From Achromobacter sp. ASV32 (lineage in GTDB: Bacteria > Pseudomonadota > Gammaproteobacteria > Burkholderiales > Burkholderiaceae_B): DNA of 53,533 nt. The stretch's first letter is position 1; every line of letters begins with the position of its first letter. The translations under genes were made by a program, and so were the position numbers. Shown in pieces: positions 27,554 to 36,930 of this stretch. The stretch lies in the NCBI RefSeq assembly GCF_016428805.1, contig NZ_JAELTJ010000028.1, positions 1 through 53,533 on the forward strand, in the 5' to 3' direction. The notes under the pieces are model-generated. The model did no database searches. It saw only the letters and a program-made list of their open reading frames with translations, and was not told the DNA's origin.

Positions 27554-28219
27554 TCAGGCGGCCGCCGCCAGCGTGCGGCTGAGCAGCCATTCGCGCACCA
27601 AGGGCACGCTTTCCAGCACCGCCTGCGGCGAGCAACCTTCAAGTTCCTTCAGGGTATGCGCGCCGTAGGTCACGCCCAGGCCATGCACACCCGCGTTGGC
27701 CGCCATCTGCAGATCGTGCGAGGTATCACCCACCATCACCACGCGGGCGGGGTCGACGTCCAGCTCGGTCATCAGTTCGTGCAACATGGCCGGGTGCGGC
27801 TTGCTGAAGGTTTCGTCGGCGGTGCGGGTGGCATCGAACAGCGGGCCCAGGCCGGTGGCGGCCAGCGCGCGGGTCAGCCCGACCCGGCTCTTGCCCGTGG
27901 CCACGGCCAAACGGACGTTCTGCCCGGCCAATTCCGTCAGCAGCTCGGGAATACCATCGAACAGACGCAGCTCGGGATCGCGCAGCAGATAGTGGGTACG
28001 GTAGCGCTCCAGGAAGCGCGGCAGCATCGCCTGGGTCAGTTCGGGCACGGCGCGGCGCAAGGCACTTTCCAGGGACAGACCAATCACCCAACTGGCTTCC
28101 GAGGCCGACGGCACCGCCAGCTCCAGATCGCGGCAGGCGCCTTGAATGGCGGCCACGATGCTGTGCGTGGAATCCATCAGGGTTCCATCCCAGTCAAAAA
28201 CCACCAGCGAATACGACAT
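27554..28219 (-). CDS. HAD-superfamily phosphatase, phosphoglycolate phosphatase-like
   Basis: This 221-residue protein has the HAD motifs. The nucleophile is D9 with D11 in FDWDGTLMD, motif II is VATGKS near 108, the lysine lies in SKPHPAML, and the acidic motif IV is VMVGDTSHDLQMA. The helical cap domain identifies subclass I of the Gph/PpaX type. The substrate is not certain. It starts 1 bp after rluC stops and is probably co-transcribed with it. Confidence 0.88.
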   Translation of the reverse strand: MSYSLVVFDWDGTLMDSTHSIVAAIQGACRDLELAVPSASEASWVIGLSLESALRRAVPELTQAMLPRFLERYRTHYLLRDPELRLFDGIPELLTELAGQNVRLAVATGKSRVGLTRALAATGLGPLFDATRTADETFSKPHPAMLHELMTELDVDPARVVMVGDTSHDLQMAANAGVHGLGVTYGAHTLKELEGCSPQAVLESVPLVREWLLSRTLAAAA

Positions 28220-28220
28220 A

Positions 28221-29186
28221 TCAGACCGACTCCAGTTGTTTCAGTATCTTCCGGCAGGCGGGCGGCAATTCCGCCGTCAGCGTCATCGGCTCGCCCGTCA
28301 GGGGGTGGGCCAGGGTCAATTGATGGGCATGCAGGAACATCCGGCCAAAGCCCAGGCGCGAGAACTCGGCGCGCACCTCGTCGTGGCCGTACTTGTCGTC
28401 GCCCACGATGGGAAAGCCGCTGGCGGCCAGGTGGACCCGGATCTGGTGGGTGCGGCCGGTACGCAACTCGGCATCCACCAGGCTGTAGCCGCCAAAGCGC
28501 TGCTTCAGGGTGATGATGGTGTGGGCCGTCTGGCCGTCAGGGTCGACCTTGACCCGGCGTTCGCCCGATTGGGTGGTCCATTTGGACAGCCCCAGCTTGA
28601 TGTGCTGGCGGTCATTGACCCAATCGCCCTCGACCAGGGCCAGGTAGTGCTTGTCGCTGCGCCCCTCGCGCAACATGGCATGCAGGGCCAGCAACGCGCT
28701 GCGCTTCTTGGCGACCATCAGCAGGCCCGAGGTTTCGCGGTCCAGCCGGTGCACCAGTTCCAGGAACTTCGCATCGGGGCGGGCGGCGCGCAACTGCTCG
28801 ATGACGCCGAACGACACACCGCTGCCGCCGTGGACGGCCACCCCGGCGGGCTTGTCCACCACCAGCATCGCGTCGTCTTCGAACACCACGGGGAATTCGG
28901 CGGCCGGAACGGGCTTGGGCGCACCCGGATCCGGCAGCCGCAACGGCGGGATGCGGACCATGTCGCCTTCGACGACGCGGTAATCGGCCGAGATGCGTCC
29001 CTTGTTAACCCGCACTTCGCCGCCACGGATGGCCTTGTAGATGTGGGTTTTGGGGACGCCCTTGCACAGGCGCATCAGGTAATTATCCAGGCGCTGGCCG
29101 GCATGCTCGGCGCCGACCTCCACCATGCGGACGGAAGGGGTTGCCATAGGGGAGGAAGTTTCTTTGCGCATTGCGGAAAGCGACAT
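28221..29186 (-). CDS. rluC: 23S rRNA pseudouridine synthase, RluC type
   Basis: This 321-residue enzyme has an N-terminal S4 RNA-binding domain (QRLDNYLMRLCKGVPKTHIY, about 30-85). The RluA-type catalytic core has D149 in HRLDRETSG and the RTGRTHQIRVH motif near 235. RluC modifies positions 955, 2504 and 2580 of E. coli 23S rRNA. It is divergent from rne, as in E. coli. Starts at 29186, 29171 and 29147 are all possible, since none has a good ribosome site. The first overlaps a TATAAT on the other strand. Confidence 0.92.
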   Translation of the reverse strand: MSLSAMRKETSSPMATPSVRMVEVGAEHAGQRLDNYLMRLCKGVPKTHIYKAIRGGEVRVNKGRISADYRVVEGDMVRIPPLRLPDPGAPKPVPAAEFPVVFEDDAMLVVDKPAGVAVHGGSGVSFGVIEQLRAARPDAKFLELVHRLDRETSGLLMVAKKRSALLALHAMLREGRSDKHYLALVEGDWVNDRQHIKLGLSKWTTQSGERRVKVDPDGQTAHTIITLKQRFGGYSLVDAELRTGRTHQIRVHLAASGFPIVGDDKYGHDEVRAEFSRLGFGRMFLHAHQLTLAHPLTGEPMTLTAELPPACRKILKQLESV

Positions 29187-29191
29187 ATAAT
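29164..29191 (+). promoter_or_regulatory. Likely rne promoter within the rluC start
   Basis: TTGCGC at 29164-29169 and a perfect TATAAT at 29186-29191 are spaced by 16 bp on the plus strand. A start near 29198 would give RNase E mRNA a leader of about 495 nt. A second weaker candidate is TTGAAG at 29401 with CATATT at 29424. Long leaders are known for rne in E. coli, where they mediate autoregulation. Confidence 0.5.
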
Positions 29192-29694
29192 CGGGACAGC
29201 CTTAAGGGGCTGAATCAGCCGCTGGCGTAGAGATGCAACTCAAGTACGCAACTCCGTCGAGCGCGTGGGCCGCCATTGTACTGCCTGCTCATTCAACCCC
29301 TGGGTCATTTGGTCGCCGGCGCAACCGCGCCCTGCCGGATAGTGGTGTGGCATTCATTTTGCCCGCTGTCCCAGCAGGTCCGTTGCATGCCGCAAGCGGC
29401 TTGAAGCACTGCAAGAATCGTCGCATATTTAAAGCACCAGCTGCGTGTAGGCAACCAATCCGACCGCAACTGCCGTTCACAGCACATTTCCGTCAAACCA
29501 CATTCAGTGAAGCTGACCCTCCTGCTGAAAGAACCCCGTGCCCCACGGCACGACGTGCCCGCCTGACCCGCGGCGGATACGCCTGGGCGCCGCCCAGGTA
29601 CGGTCCGCATCTTCTTGCTCGCTTCAGCCGCAGCCCGAGTGGCCCGAGGTCACGCGCCGATATCGGCGCGTCATGACAACGGAGAAACCCTCTC
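29187..29694 (+). other. Intergenic region and likely 5' leader of rne
   Basis: No gene was found in this 508-bp interval between the divergent rluC and rne. It holds the promoter candidates noted here, scattered short stems, a perfect 20-bp palindrome at 29652-29671 and the rne ribosome site GGAG at 29681. The most likely role is an untranslated leader through which RNase E controls its own message (inference from the E. coli system). Confidence 0.6.
29652..29671. repeat. Perfect 20-bp palindrome just before the rne ribosome site
   Basis: ACGCGCCGATATCGGCGCGT reads the same on both strands and ends 10 bp before GGAG. In RNA it would form a compact hairpin that could bring RNase E or ribosomes near the start codon. 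As DNA it could be an operator. Neither role is shown. Confidence 0.75.
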
Positions 29695-32600
29695 ATGAAG
29701 CGCATGCTGTTCAATGCGACGCACCAGGAAGAATTACGCGTCGCTATCGTCGATGGGCAAAAACTCATCGACCTAGACATCGAGACTGCCGGCCGCGAAC
29801 AACGCAAAGGCAACATCTACAAAGGTGTCATCACCCGGATCGAACCCGGCCTTGAAGCGTGCTTCGTCAACTACGGCGAAGACCGCCACGGCTTTCTTCC
29901 CTTCAAGGAAGTGGCCCGCAGCTTCTTCAAGGAAGGCGTCGACGTTCGCACCGCCCGCATCCAGGACGCCCTGCGCGAAGGCCAGGAACTGATCGTCCAG
30001 GTCGAAAAAGAAGAGCGCGGCAACAAGGGCGCAGCCCTGACCACGTTCATCTCGCTGGCCGGCCGCTATCTGGTCCTGATGCCCAACAACCCCCGTGGCG
30101 GCGGTGTTTCGCGTCGCGTCGAGGGCGAAGACCGCCAGGAACTGCGCGACACCATGGAGCAGCTCGAACTGCCCCAGGGCATGAGCATCATCGCCCGCAC
30201 CGCCGGCATCGGCCGCAACGTCGAAGAGCTCCAGTGGGACTTGTCCTACCTGTTGCAACTCTGGACGGCCATTGACGGCGCCGCGCGCGACAATTCCGCG
30301 CCCATCCTGATCTACCTGGAATCGAGCCTGGTCATCCGGGCCATCCGCGATTATTTCTCGCCCGAAATCGGCGAGATCCTGATCGACACGGACGAAATCG
30401 CCGACCAGGCGACCGCGTTCATGAGCGTGGTAATGCCGGACAACGTCCAGCGCGTGAAGCGCTACCGCGACGACATCCCGCTGTTCTCGCGCTTCCAGAT
30501 CGAACATCAGATCGAAACGGCCTACTCGCGCACGGTCACGCTGCCCTCCGGCGGCGCCATCGTCATCGACCACACCGAAGCGCTGGTTTCCGTTGACGTC
30601 AACTCGGCCCGCTCCACCCGCGGCGCCGACATCGAGGAAACCGCCCTGCGGACGAACTCGGAAGCCGCCGACGAAGTGGCCCGCCAGCTGCGCTTGCGCG
30701 ACCTGGGCGGCCTGATCGTCATCGACTTCATCGACATGGAAGACAGCAAGAACCAGCGCGCCGTCGAACAGCGCCTGCGTGATGCCCTCCATTTCGACCG
30801 CGCCCGCGTCCAGATGGGCAAGATCTCGCGCTTCGGCCTGATGGAACTGTCGCGCCAGCGCCTGCGCCCGGCCCTGAACGAAGGCTCGCACATCACCTGC
30901 CCGCGCTGCAACGGCACCGGCGTGATCCGCGACGCCGAGTCCAGCGCGCTGCACGTCCTGCGCCTGCTGCAGGAAGAAGCCATGAAGGAAAACACCGCGG
31001 CGGTCCACGCCCAGGTGCCGGTCGACGTGGCGACCTACCTGCTGAACGAAAAGCGCGCCGACATCACCAAGATGGAAGCCCGCCTGAAGGTCAACCTGAT
31101 GCTGATCCCCAACAAGCATCTGGAAACCCCGCACCATCACATCGAGCGCCTGCGCCACGATGACCCGCGCCTGGAAGAGCTGAAAACGAGCTTCGAGCTG
31201 GTTGAAGCGCCCGCCACGGACGCTCCCTGGCAGCCGCGCGAAAGCGAAATCAAGGCCCGTCCGGAAGCGCTGGTCAAGGGCATCACCCCGTCGCAGCCCG
31301 CTCCCGTGTCGACGCCCGCTCCGGCGCCGGCCCCTGCCGCTGCCCAAGCGCAGTCGGGCGGCCTGGGCGGCCTGTTCAAGCGCCTGGTCGGCTGGCTGAC
31401 CGGCAACGCCGAACCGGCCAAAGCCGCCCCCGCCGTCCAGGAAGACACCAGCGCCAAGCGCGCCTCGTCGTCCTCGCGCGGCGGCAAGGGTCGCAGCGGC
31501 CACGACGGCCAGGAACGCCGCGGCGAACGCCACGGCTCCGACCGCAACCGCAACCGCCGTGGCGAACCTCGCGCTGAAGGCGCCGAGGCCAGCGAAGGCG
31601 GCCGCCACCACATCCGTGGCAACCGCCGCCCCGAAGGCGAGCGTGGCGAGCGCCAGGAACGCGGCGAGCGCAACAACCGCAACGAGCGCGCAGACCGTGG
31701 CGAACGCGAGCAGGCCGTGCAGACCGCGCAGGCATCGAATCGTCCTGACGTCACCGTGGACGCCACGGGCGAAGACGCCGGTGCCGGCCGCAACCGCCGT
31801 CGCGGCCGTGGCCGCAATCGCCGCGAAGAGGGCCAGTCCGACGCCCCGATGAGCGAACAGGAAAGCATGGTTGCCGCCCTGGCCCAGACGGTCGCCACCG
31901 CGCTGCCTGAAGCCAGGCAGCCCGCCGACGCGCCGGCCGAACAGGCCGATGCCGCCGAACAGACCGCCGATGGCGTTCCTGCTTCCGCGGAAGGCGCCGA
32001 AGCCGGTGCCGACCCGGAACGCAAGCGCCGCCGCCGCCGCAGCCGCCGTGGCCGCCGCAGCCAGGAAGAGTCCGGCGTGGCAGGCAGCGACGAGCAACTG
32101 GATGACGGCTCGGACGACGACACCGGCGAACAAGCCGAGGCCGTGACCACGGCCCCCGCAGCCGCCCCGGCCCAAGCGCCCCAGGCCGACACCCCGCACG
32201 CCCCGGCGCAAGCCCAGGCCACGCAAGTCGAGGCCCGCCCGGTCGAAGCCTCGGTCCCGGCCCACGCCGAACAAGCCCCCGCGCCGGTGGCTGCCCCGGC
32301 AGCGCCGGTCGCCGAGCCCGTGGCTCAGCAGCCTGTGCAGACCGCGGCGCCCGTCGTCACCCAGCCGGTGGCCGTCGAGCCCGCCAGCCAGGTTTCCGAG
32401 CCGGCCGCGCCTGTCACGGCTCCGGTGCAAGCCGCTGCCGCCGAACCGGTCGTGGCACCCGTCGCGGCGACGCCGGCCGAACCCGTGGCCGCACCGGCCC
32501 CGATCGTCGAAACGCCCGCGCCGGTCGCAGCGCCCGTGGTTGCCGCTACGACAGCCCCCGCCAGCGCCCAGCCCATCGTGGTGCCGGCAACGGCCCCCTC

Positions 32601-32793
32601 GGCCAAGGCCCAAGCCCTGCACGACGTGGTGAACGCCGCTGGCCTGCAATGGGTGGAAACCGATCCCGAGCGCCACGCCCAGACGCAGGTGCGAATCGCC
32701 GCCGCGCACACGCCGGTCCGCCTGGGCCGCGAGCGCAAGCCGGTGGCCGCGGTGTCGAACGAACCCCTGGTTCAAGTCGAAACCCGCCACTAA
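29695..32793 (+). CDS. rne: Ribonuclease E
   Basis: This 1032-residue endoribonuclease leads mRNA decay and rRNA/tRNA processing. The catalytic half (about 1-510) has an S1 domain near 35-120 and the metal-binding aspartates in VSVDVNSA and IVIDFIDME. The zinc-link CPRCNGTG lies near 402. A probable membrane-binding amphipathic helix follows (GGLGGLFKRLVGWLTG, about 555-570). The C-terminal scaffold has Arg/Gly/Glu-rich RNA-binding stretches (about 590-800) and a long Ala/Pro/Val tail, both of low complexity. GGAGAAA precedes the ATG. Confidence 0.97.
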   Translation: MKRMLFNATHQEELRVAIVDGQKLIDLDIETAGREQRKGNIYKGVITRIEPGLEACFVNYGEDRHGFLPFKEVARSFFKEGVDVRTARIQDALREGQELIVQVEKEERGNKGAALTTFISLAGRYLVLMPNNPRGGGVSRRVEGEDRQELRDTMEQLELPQGMSIIARTAGIGRNVEELQWDLSYLLQLWTAIDGAARDNSAPILIYLESSLVIRAIRDYFSPEIGEILIDTDEIADQATAFMSVVMPDNVQRVKRYRDDIPLFSRFQIEHQIETAYSRTVTLPSGGAIVIDHTEALVSVDVNSARSTRGADIEETALRTNSEAADEVARQLRLRDLGGLIVIDFIDMEDSKNQRAVEQRLRDALHFDRARVQMGKISRFGLMELSRQRLRPALNEGSHITCPRCNGTGVIRDAESSALHVLRLLQEEAMKENTAAVHAQVPVDVATYLLNEKRADITKMEARLKVNLMLIPNKHLETPHHHIERLRHDDPRLEELKTSFELVEAPATDAPWQPRESEIKARPEALVKGITPSQPAPVSTPAPAPAPAAAQAQSGGLGGLFKRLVGWLTGNAEPAKAAPAVQEDTSAKRASSSSRGGKGRSGHDGQERRGERHGSDRNRNRRGEPRAEGAEASEGGRHHIRGNRRPEGERGERQERGERNNRNERADRGEREQAVQTAQASNRPDVTVDATGEDAGAGRNRRRGRGRNRREEGQSDAPMSEQESMVAALAQTVATALPEARQPADAPAEQADAAEQTADGVPASAEGAEAGADPERKRRRRRSRRGRRSQEESGVAGSDEQLDDGSDDDTGEQAEAVTTAPAAAPAQAPQADTPHAPAQAQATQVEARPVEASVPAHAEQAPAPVAAPAAPVAEPVAQQPVQTAAPVVTQPVAVEPASQVSEPAAPVTAPVQAAAAEPVVAPVAATPAEPVAAPAPIVETPAPVAAPVVAATTAPASAQPIVVPATAPSAKAQALHDVVNAAGLQWVETDPERHAQTQVRIAAAHTPVRLGRERKPVAAVSNEPLVQVETRH

Positions 32794-32810
32794 GCCGCAC
32801 CTCGCACGCA

Positions 32811-32842
32811 AAAGCCCCCATCAATCGATGGGGGCTTTTTTT
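32811..32842 (+). terminator. Rho-independent terminator after rne
   Basis: GCCCCCATC at 32814-32822 pairs with GATGGGGGC at 32827-32835 around a 4-nt loop, and seven T residues follow. It lies about 20 bp past the rne stop. Confidence 0.93.
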
Positions 32843-32952
32843 ATGCGCCGGCGGTTCGCTGCCAGCGTCCACCCTCACGTGCCCCGGAAGGTGCACCTCG
32901 ACATCCGCCGCAAGTCGGCCAGGACGCCCCGGGGACACCCTCTCTCCGGACG

Positions 32953-32979
32953 AAAAAAAACCCTCGTTGCCGAGGGTTT
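32953..32979 (-). terminator. Rho-independent terminator after pagL
   Basis: On the minus strand a 9-bp stem (AAACCCTCG with CGAGGGTTT, loop of four) runs into eight T residues. It starts about 22 bp after the pagL stop codon. Confidence 0.92.
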
Positions 32980-33001
32980 CTTCGTGCCGATACGGGAAGG
33001 A

Positions 33002-33550
33002 TCAGAACTGGTACGTGTAGGTCAGCTGAACCGTATCCAGGCCCGGGTTCGGGCGCTTGATGCTGGCGTTGGAGAAGTGCGAGTAACGCACGCCGATGCG
33101 GTTGTTCGGGGTCAGGAGGAAACCCATACCCACGTGGTCGCCGAATTGGAAGGCCGTGCTGATGTTTTCGTTGGCGAAGCGGGTGCTGGAGAACACCGTG
33201 GCGCCGATACCGGCTTCCAGGAAGAAGCGCTCGCCCGTCCACCAGCGGAACATCGGGATGGCGTTCAGTTGCCAGACGTGCCCGGGCGAACGGCCGCCGT
33301 TGGCCCACCAGTACGAGGCGCCGAGTTCGGGCGTGAGATCCAGCCGACCCCAATTGCCACCGAACTGGTAGGTCCAGATCGACGGGGTTTCGTAGCTCAG
33401 GGTGAAGCGCTGGTAGTGATCGCCAATGCCATAGTGAGCGCTTATCCCGCCCTGGGTTCCCTCGGACGACTGCGCGCTAGCAAAGGTAGCGACACCGGCC
33501 AGGGCCAAACCGACAAGGCGCGTCAGCATTTTCTTCTTCGTCGACTGCAT
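33002..33550 (-). CDS. pagL: Outer membrane lipid A 3-O-deacylase (PagL)
   Basis: This 182-residue protein has a signal peptide cut near SAQ27 and an eight-stranded beta-barrel pattern ending in the aromatic-terminal YTYQF. The catalytic motif near the C-terminus is H158, S160 and N161 (RYSHFSNA). D172 stands where the third triad residue, a glutamate in Pseudomonas PagL, would fall. The enzyme removes the 3-linked acyl chain from lipid A and so tunes host recognition. The ATG at 33550 is chosen because it gives a normal signal peptide. It has its own terminator and appears intact. Confidence 0.9.
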   Translation of the reverse strand: MQSTKKKMLTRLVGLALAGVATFASAQSSEGTQGGISAHYGIGDHYQRFTLSYETPSIWTYQFGGNWGRLDLTPELGASYWWANGGRSPGHVWQLNAIPMFRWWTGERFFLEAGIGATVFSSTRFANENISTAFQFGDHVGMGFLLTPNNRIGVRYSHFSNASIKRPNPGLDTVQLTYTYQF

Positions 33551-33741
33551 TGGGAGCAACTCCGTATTTGTTGGGACAAGACTCTCGGTTGAATTCACGA
33601 GATTTTCCGTTACTCCACAACATAGCAAAAACCGGGCCAGAAGGCTCGCAATGTGTCGCAATATGGCAACAATCTCAATGGAAAACACTGTTCCGCCAGA
33701 CCGGCGAAATCAACCCGTCACACGCCATGCGGTTATCTGGC

Positions 33742-33781
33742 AAAACGCCGCTGGCACCTGTTGGTGCAAGCGGCGTTTTTT
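33742..33781 (-). terminator. Bidirectional terminator between accD and pagL
   Basis: AACGCCGCT pairs with AGCGGCGTT, with an inner GCACC/GGTGC stem and a short loop. T-runs lie on both strands (six on plus, four on minus). It sits about 50 bp past the accD stop, so accD and pagL are separate units. Confidence 0.8.
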
Positions 33782-33830
33782 GGGTGGCACAGCCCCGGAC
33801 GACAGGGCCCGGCACGGCGCGCAAAAACGG

Positions 33831-34709
33831 TCAGGCGGCGGTGACGACGTCGGCCGGCTGGTTGGTCAGCAGCGCCAGCAAGCGGGCAATTTCTTCACGC
33901 AGCTGGCGGCGGTCGACCACCATGTCGATGGCGCCCTTTTGCAGCAGGAACTCGGCGCGCTGGAAACCTTCGGGCAGCTTTTCGCGCACGGTCTGTTCGA
34001 TCACGCGCGGGCCGGCAAAACCGATCAGCGCCTTGGGCTCGGCGATGACCACGTCCCCCATGAAGGCGAAGCTGGCCGACACGCCGCCCATGGTCGGGTC
34101 GGTCAGTACGCTGATGAACGGCAGGCCGGCAGCCGACAGGCGCGTCAGCATGGCGTTGGTCTTGGCCATCTGCATGAGCGACAACAGGCTTTCCTGCATG
34201 CGCGCGCCGCCCGAGGCCGCCACGCAGATGAACGGGGTCTTGTTGTCCAGGGCAGCCTGGGCGCCGCGCGCGAAGCGCTCGCCCACCACCGAGCCCATGG
34301 AGCCGCCCATGAATTCGAATTCAAAGCAGGCCAGCGTGGCCGGCACGCCGCGGATGGAGCCACTGACGACCACCAGCGCATCGGTTTCACCGGTTTGCTT
34401 GACGGCTTCCTGCAGGCGCTCGGGATACTTGCGGGTGTCCTTGAACTTCAGCGTGTCGACCGAACGCGTGGTCTGGCCGATTTCAACCCGGCCTTCGAGA
34501 TCGAGCAGGGAATCGATACGGGCACGGGCCCCGATGCGCATGTGGTGGTCGCACTTGGGGCAGACATGCAGGTTGGCCGCCAGGTCTTCGCTGTACAGCA
34601 CTGTCTCGCACGACGGGCATTTCACCCACAGGCCTTCGGGCACGCGACGGGCGCCGCTGTCGCTGGTCTTGTTGATGCGAGGAGGCAGGAGTTTTTCGAT
34701 CCAGCTCAT
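33831..34709 (-). CDS. accD: Acetyl-CoA carboxylase carboxyltransferase subunit beta
   Basis: This 292-residue subunit pairs with AccA to transfer the carboxyl group from carboxybiotin to acetyl-CoA, the first step of fatty acid synthesis. A zinc ribbon at the N-terminus uses C31, C34, C50 and C53. The crotonase-like core has [18 protein letters not shown] and the [12 protein letters not shown] oxyanion region. It follows trpA by 37 bp, a common betaproteobacterial arrangement. Confidence 0.97.
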   Translation of the reverse strand: MSWIEKLLPPRINKTSDSGARRVPEGLWVKCPSCETVLYSEDLAANLHVCPKCDHHMRIGARARIDSLLDLEGRVEIGQTTRSVDTLKFKDTRKYPERLQEAVKQTGETDALVVVSGSIRGVPATLACFEFEFMGGSMGSVVGERFARGAQAALDNKTPFICVAASGGARMQESLLSLMQMAKTNAMLTRLSAAGLPFISVLTDPTMGGVSASFAFMGDVVIAEPKALIGFAGPRVIEQTVREKLPEGFQRAEFLLQKGAIDMVVDRRQLREEIARLLALLTNQPADVVTAA

Positions 34710-34746
34710 TGTTTTTTCATCCCGTTAGGAGGTCGCGCCAAGCCGC

Positions 34747-35613
34747 TCAGGCGGACGCGTTTTGTCGTTTTACTTGATCCAGCGCCTGCCGGATGGTGCG
34801 CAGCCAGCCGCCAGCGGCGGTGACTGCGGCGTCGGTTTGTTGGGCCGCGGGGACATTGGCCACCGCCTGCTCCATGGTTTCAATCAGTTTGCTGCCGATA
34901 ACGACCGCGTCGGCCACGCCCGCCACACGCTGCGCGCTTTGGGCGTCGCGGATGCCGAAGCCCACGCCGACCGGGATATCGCGCACGTAGCGGCGGATGA
35001 CGGCCAGGCGCTCGGCCACGTCGTCGGTATTGAGGGAGCCGGCCCCCGTCACGCCCTTGAGCGAGACGTAGTAGACGTAGCCCCGGGCGACCTTGGCAAC
35101 GGCCTGGATACGGTCGTCGGTGGACGTGGGGGCCAGCAGGAAGATCGGAGCAATGCCATGCTGGCCGAGGGTTCCGGCGAATTCGACGATCTCTTCGGGG
35201 GGATAGTCGACCACCAGGACGCCATCCACGCCGGCAGCTTCGGCGCGACGGGCGAATTCGGCCTGGCCCATGCGTTCGATGGGGTTGGCGTAGCCCATCA
35301 GCACCACCGGGGTGGCCGTGTCCTGGCGACGGAAGTCGGCGACCAGGTCCAGCACGTGGCCCAGGCCCACGCCATGGGCGATGGCGCGGTCGGCGGCGCG
35401 TTGGATCACGGGGCCGTCGGCCATGGGATCGGAGAACGGCACGCCCAGTTCGAGGACGTCGGCGCCCGCCTGGACCAGCGCATGCATCAGGGGCACGGTG
35501 GCCTCGGGCGACGGGTCGCCAGCCGCGATATAGGGGATCAGCGCCGCGGCGCGGCCGGACTCGGCCGTGCGCGCAAAGGCAGCAGCGATGCGATCAGTGC
35601 GGGATGTCGTCAT
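34747..35613 (-). CDS. trpA: Tryptophan synthase alpha subunit
   Basis: This 288-residue TIM-barrel enzyme splits indole-3-glycerol phosphate into indole and glyceraldehyde-3-phosphate. The catalytic pair is E55 and D66 in [15 protein letters not shown], and the phosphate loop includes GFGIRDAQ. The ATG at 35613 lies 1 nt after the trpB stop; a longer in-frame start would intrude far into trpB. accD follows. Confidence 0.97.
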   Translation of the reverse strand: MTTSRTDRIAAAFARTAESGRAAALIPYIAAGDPSPEATVPLMHALVQAGADVLELGVPFSDPMADGPVIQRAADRAIAHGVGLGHVLDLVADFRRQDTATPVVLMGYANPIERMGQAEFARRAEAAGVDGVLVVDYPPEEIVEFAGTLGQHGIAPIFLLAPTSTDDRIQAVAKVARGYVYYVSLKGVTGAGSLNTDDVAERLAVIRRYVRDIPVGVGFGIRDAQSAQRVAGVADAVVIGSKLIETMEQAVANVPAAQQTDAAVTAAGGWLRTIRQALDQVKRQNASA

Positions 35614-35614
35614 G

Positions 35615-36814
35615 TTAGAGCTCAATACCGGCACGTTCGGCGACGGTATGCATGTCTTTGTCGCCACGGCCCGACAGATTGACCAGGATGACGGCGTCGC
35701 GCGGCAGCGTGGCGGCCATCTTCACGGCTTGGGCGATGGCATGGGAGGATTCCAGCGCCGGCATGATGCCTTCGATGCGGCAGCAGTCGTGGAACGCCTT
35801 CAGGGCTTCATCGTCGGTGATGCCGACGTACTCGGCCCGGCCCGAATCCTTCAGCCAGGCGTGCTCGGGGCCGACGCCGGGGTAATCCAGGCCGGCCGAG
35901 ACCGAATGGGTTTCCTGGACCTGGCCGTCGGCATTCTGCATGACGTAGGTACGGTTGCCGTGCAGCACGCCGACCTGGCCAGCCGCCAGCGACGCGGCAT
36001 GCTTGCCGCTTTCCATGCCCTCGCCCGCCGCTTCGACGCCGATCAGGCGCACGTTCTCGTAGGGAATGTAGGGGTGGAAGATGCCCATGGCGTTGGAGCC
36101 GCCGCCCACCGCCGCCACGACGTAGTCGGGCTGGCGGCCGATGGCCTCGGGCATCTGCGTCAGGCATTCGTTGCCGATGACGGTCTGGAAGTCGCGCACC
36201 ATGCGGGGATAGGGATCGGGGCCCGCTACCGTGCCGATGATGTAGAACGTGTTTTCGATGTTGGTGACCCAGTCGCGCATCGCTTCGTTGAGCGCGTCTT
36301 TCAGGGTGCGGGAGCCGGAGGTGACCGGCACGACCTGGGCGCCCAGGAGCTTCATGCGATAGACGTTGGAGGCCTGGCGGCGGATGTCTTCGCTGCCCAT
36401 GTAGACCACGCACTCCATGCCATAGCGGGCGGCCACGGTGGCCGAGGCCACGCCGTGCTGGCCGGCCCCGGTTTCGGCGATGACGCGGGGCTTGCCCATG
36501 CGCTTGGCCAGGAGCGCCTGGCCGATGCAGTTGTTGACCTTGTGCGCGCCGGTGTGGTTCAAGTCTTCGCGCTTGAACCAGATCTGGGCGCCGCCGACCA
36601 GGTCCGACCAGCGGCGGGCATGGTAGACGGGGCTGGGACGGCCCACGAAATGCTTGAGTTCGTAGTTGAACTCTTCCAGGAAGGCGGGATCGACACGGTA
36701 ATGGTCATAGGCCGCACGCAGCTCGTCGAGCGCGTGCATCAGCGTTTCCGCCACGAAAACACCGCCATAGGGGCCGAAATGGCCCTTGGCATCTGGAAAG
36801 TCGTAAGGTTTCAC
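35615..36814 (-). CDS. trpB: Tryptophan synthase beta subunit
   Basis: This 399-residue PLP enzyme joins indole and serine to make tryptophan. The Schiff-base lysine is K92 in [10 protein letters not shown] and the phosphate-binding loop is VGGGSNAMG. The GTG at 36814 is chosen because GGGGGAG lies 7 nt upstream and the protein then opens as [18 protein letters not shown]. trpF, often just upstream in this group, is not present here. Confidence 0.97.
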   Translation of the reverse strand: MKPYDFPDAKGHFGPYGGVFVAETLMHALDELRAAYDHYRVDPAFLEEFNYELKHFVGRPSPVYHARRWSDLVGGAQIWFKREDLNHTGAHKVNNCIGQALLAKRMGKPRVIAETGAGQHGVASATVAARYGMECVVYMGSEDIRRQASNVYRMKLLGAQVVPVTSGSRTLKDALNEAMRDWVTNIENTFYIIGTVAGPDPYPRMVRDFQTVIGNECLTQMPEAIGRQPDYVVAAVGGGSNAMGIFHPYIPYENVRLIGVEAAGEGMESGKHAASLAAGQVGVLHGNRTYVMQNADGQVQETHSVSAGLDYPGVGPEHAWLKDSGRAEYVGITDDEALKAFHDCCRIEGIMPALESSHAIAQAVKMAATLPRDAVILVNLSGRGDKDMHTVAERAGIEL

Positions 36815-36895
36815 CAAGCATCTCCCCCGGCATCGCGGCAGACCACTGCCGGCCGCAAATCCGGTTTGCAACCCGTCATTTTACCTGACGCCGTC

Positions 36896-36920
36896 GGCGG
36901 CGGGGGCCACGCCCGCCGCC
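36896..36920 (-). terminator. GC-rich stem-loop after argE
   Basis: A perfect 9-bp stem (GGCGGCGGG with CCCGCCGCC) closes a 7-nt loop about 10 bp past the argE stop on the minus strand. No T-run follows, so it may be a partial or Rho-dependent terminator before trpB. Confidence 0.5.
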
Positions 36921-36930
36921 AACAGGCGCA

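Noticed and set aside
31480-32600. Arg/Gly/Glu and Ala/Pro/Gln repeats at the end of rne as a recombination or tandem-repeat locus
   Set aside because: The repetition is imperfect low-complexity coding sequence, normal for the RNase E scaffold region; no exact tandem DNA unit was seen.
29773-32811. A 1012-codon open frame antisense to rne
   Set aside because: It mirrors the codon pattern of the real gene in GC-rich DNA, has low-complexity Gly/Arg/His-rich content and matches no family. The same holds for long antisense frames over lepA (10573-12357) and the MHS transporter (38176-39516).
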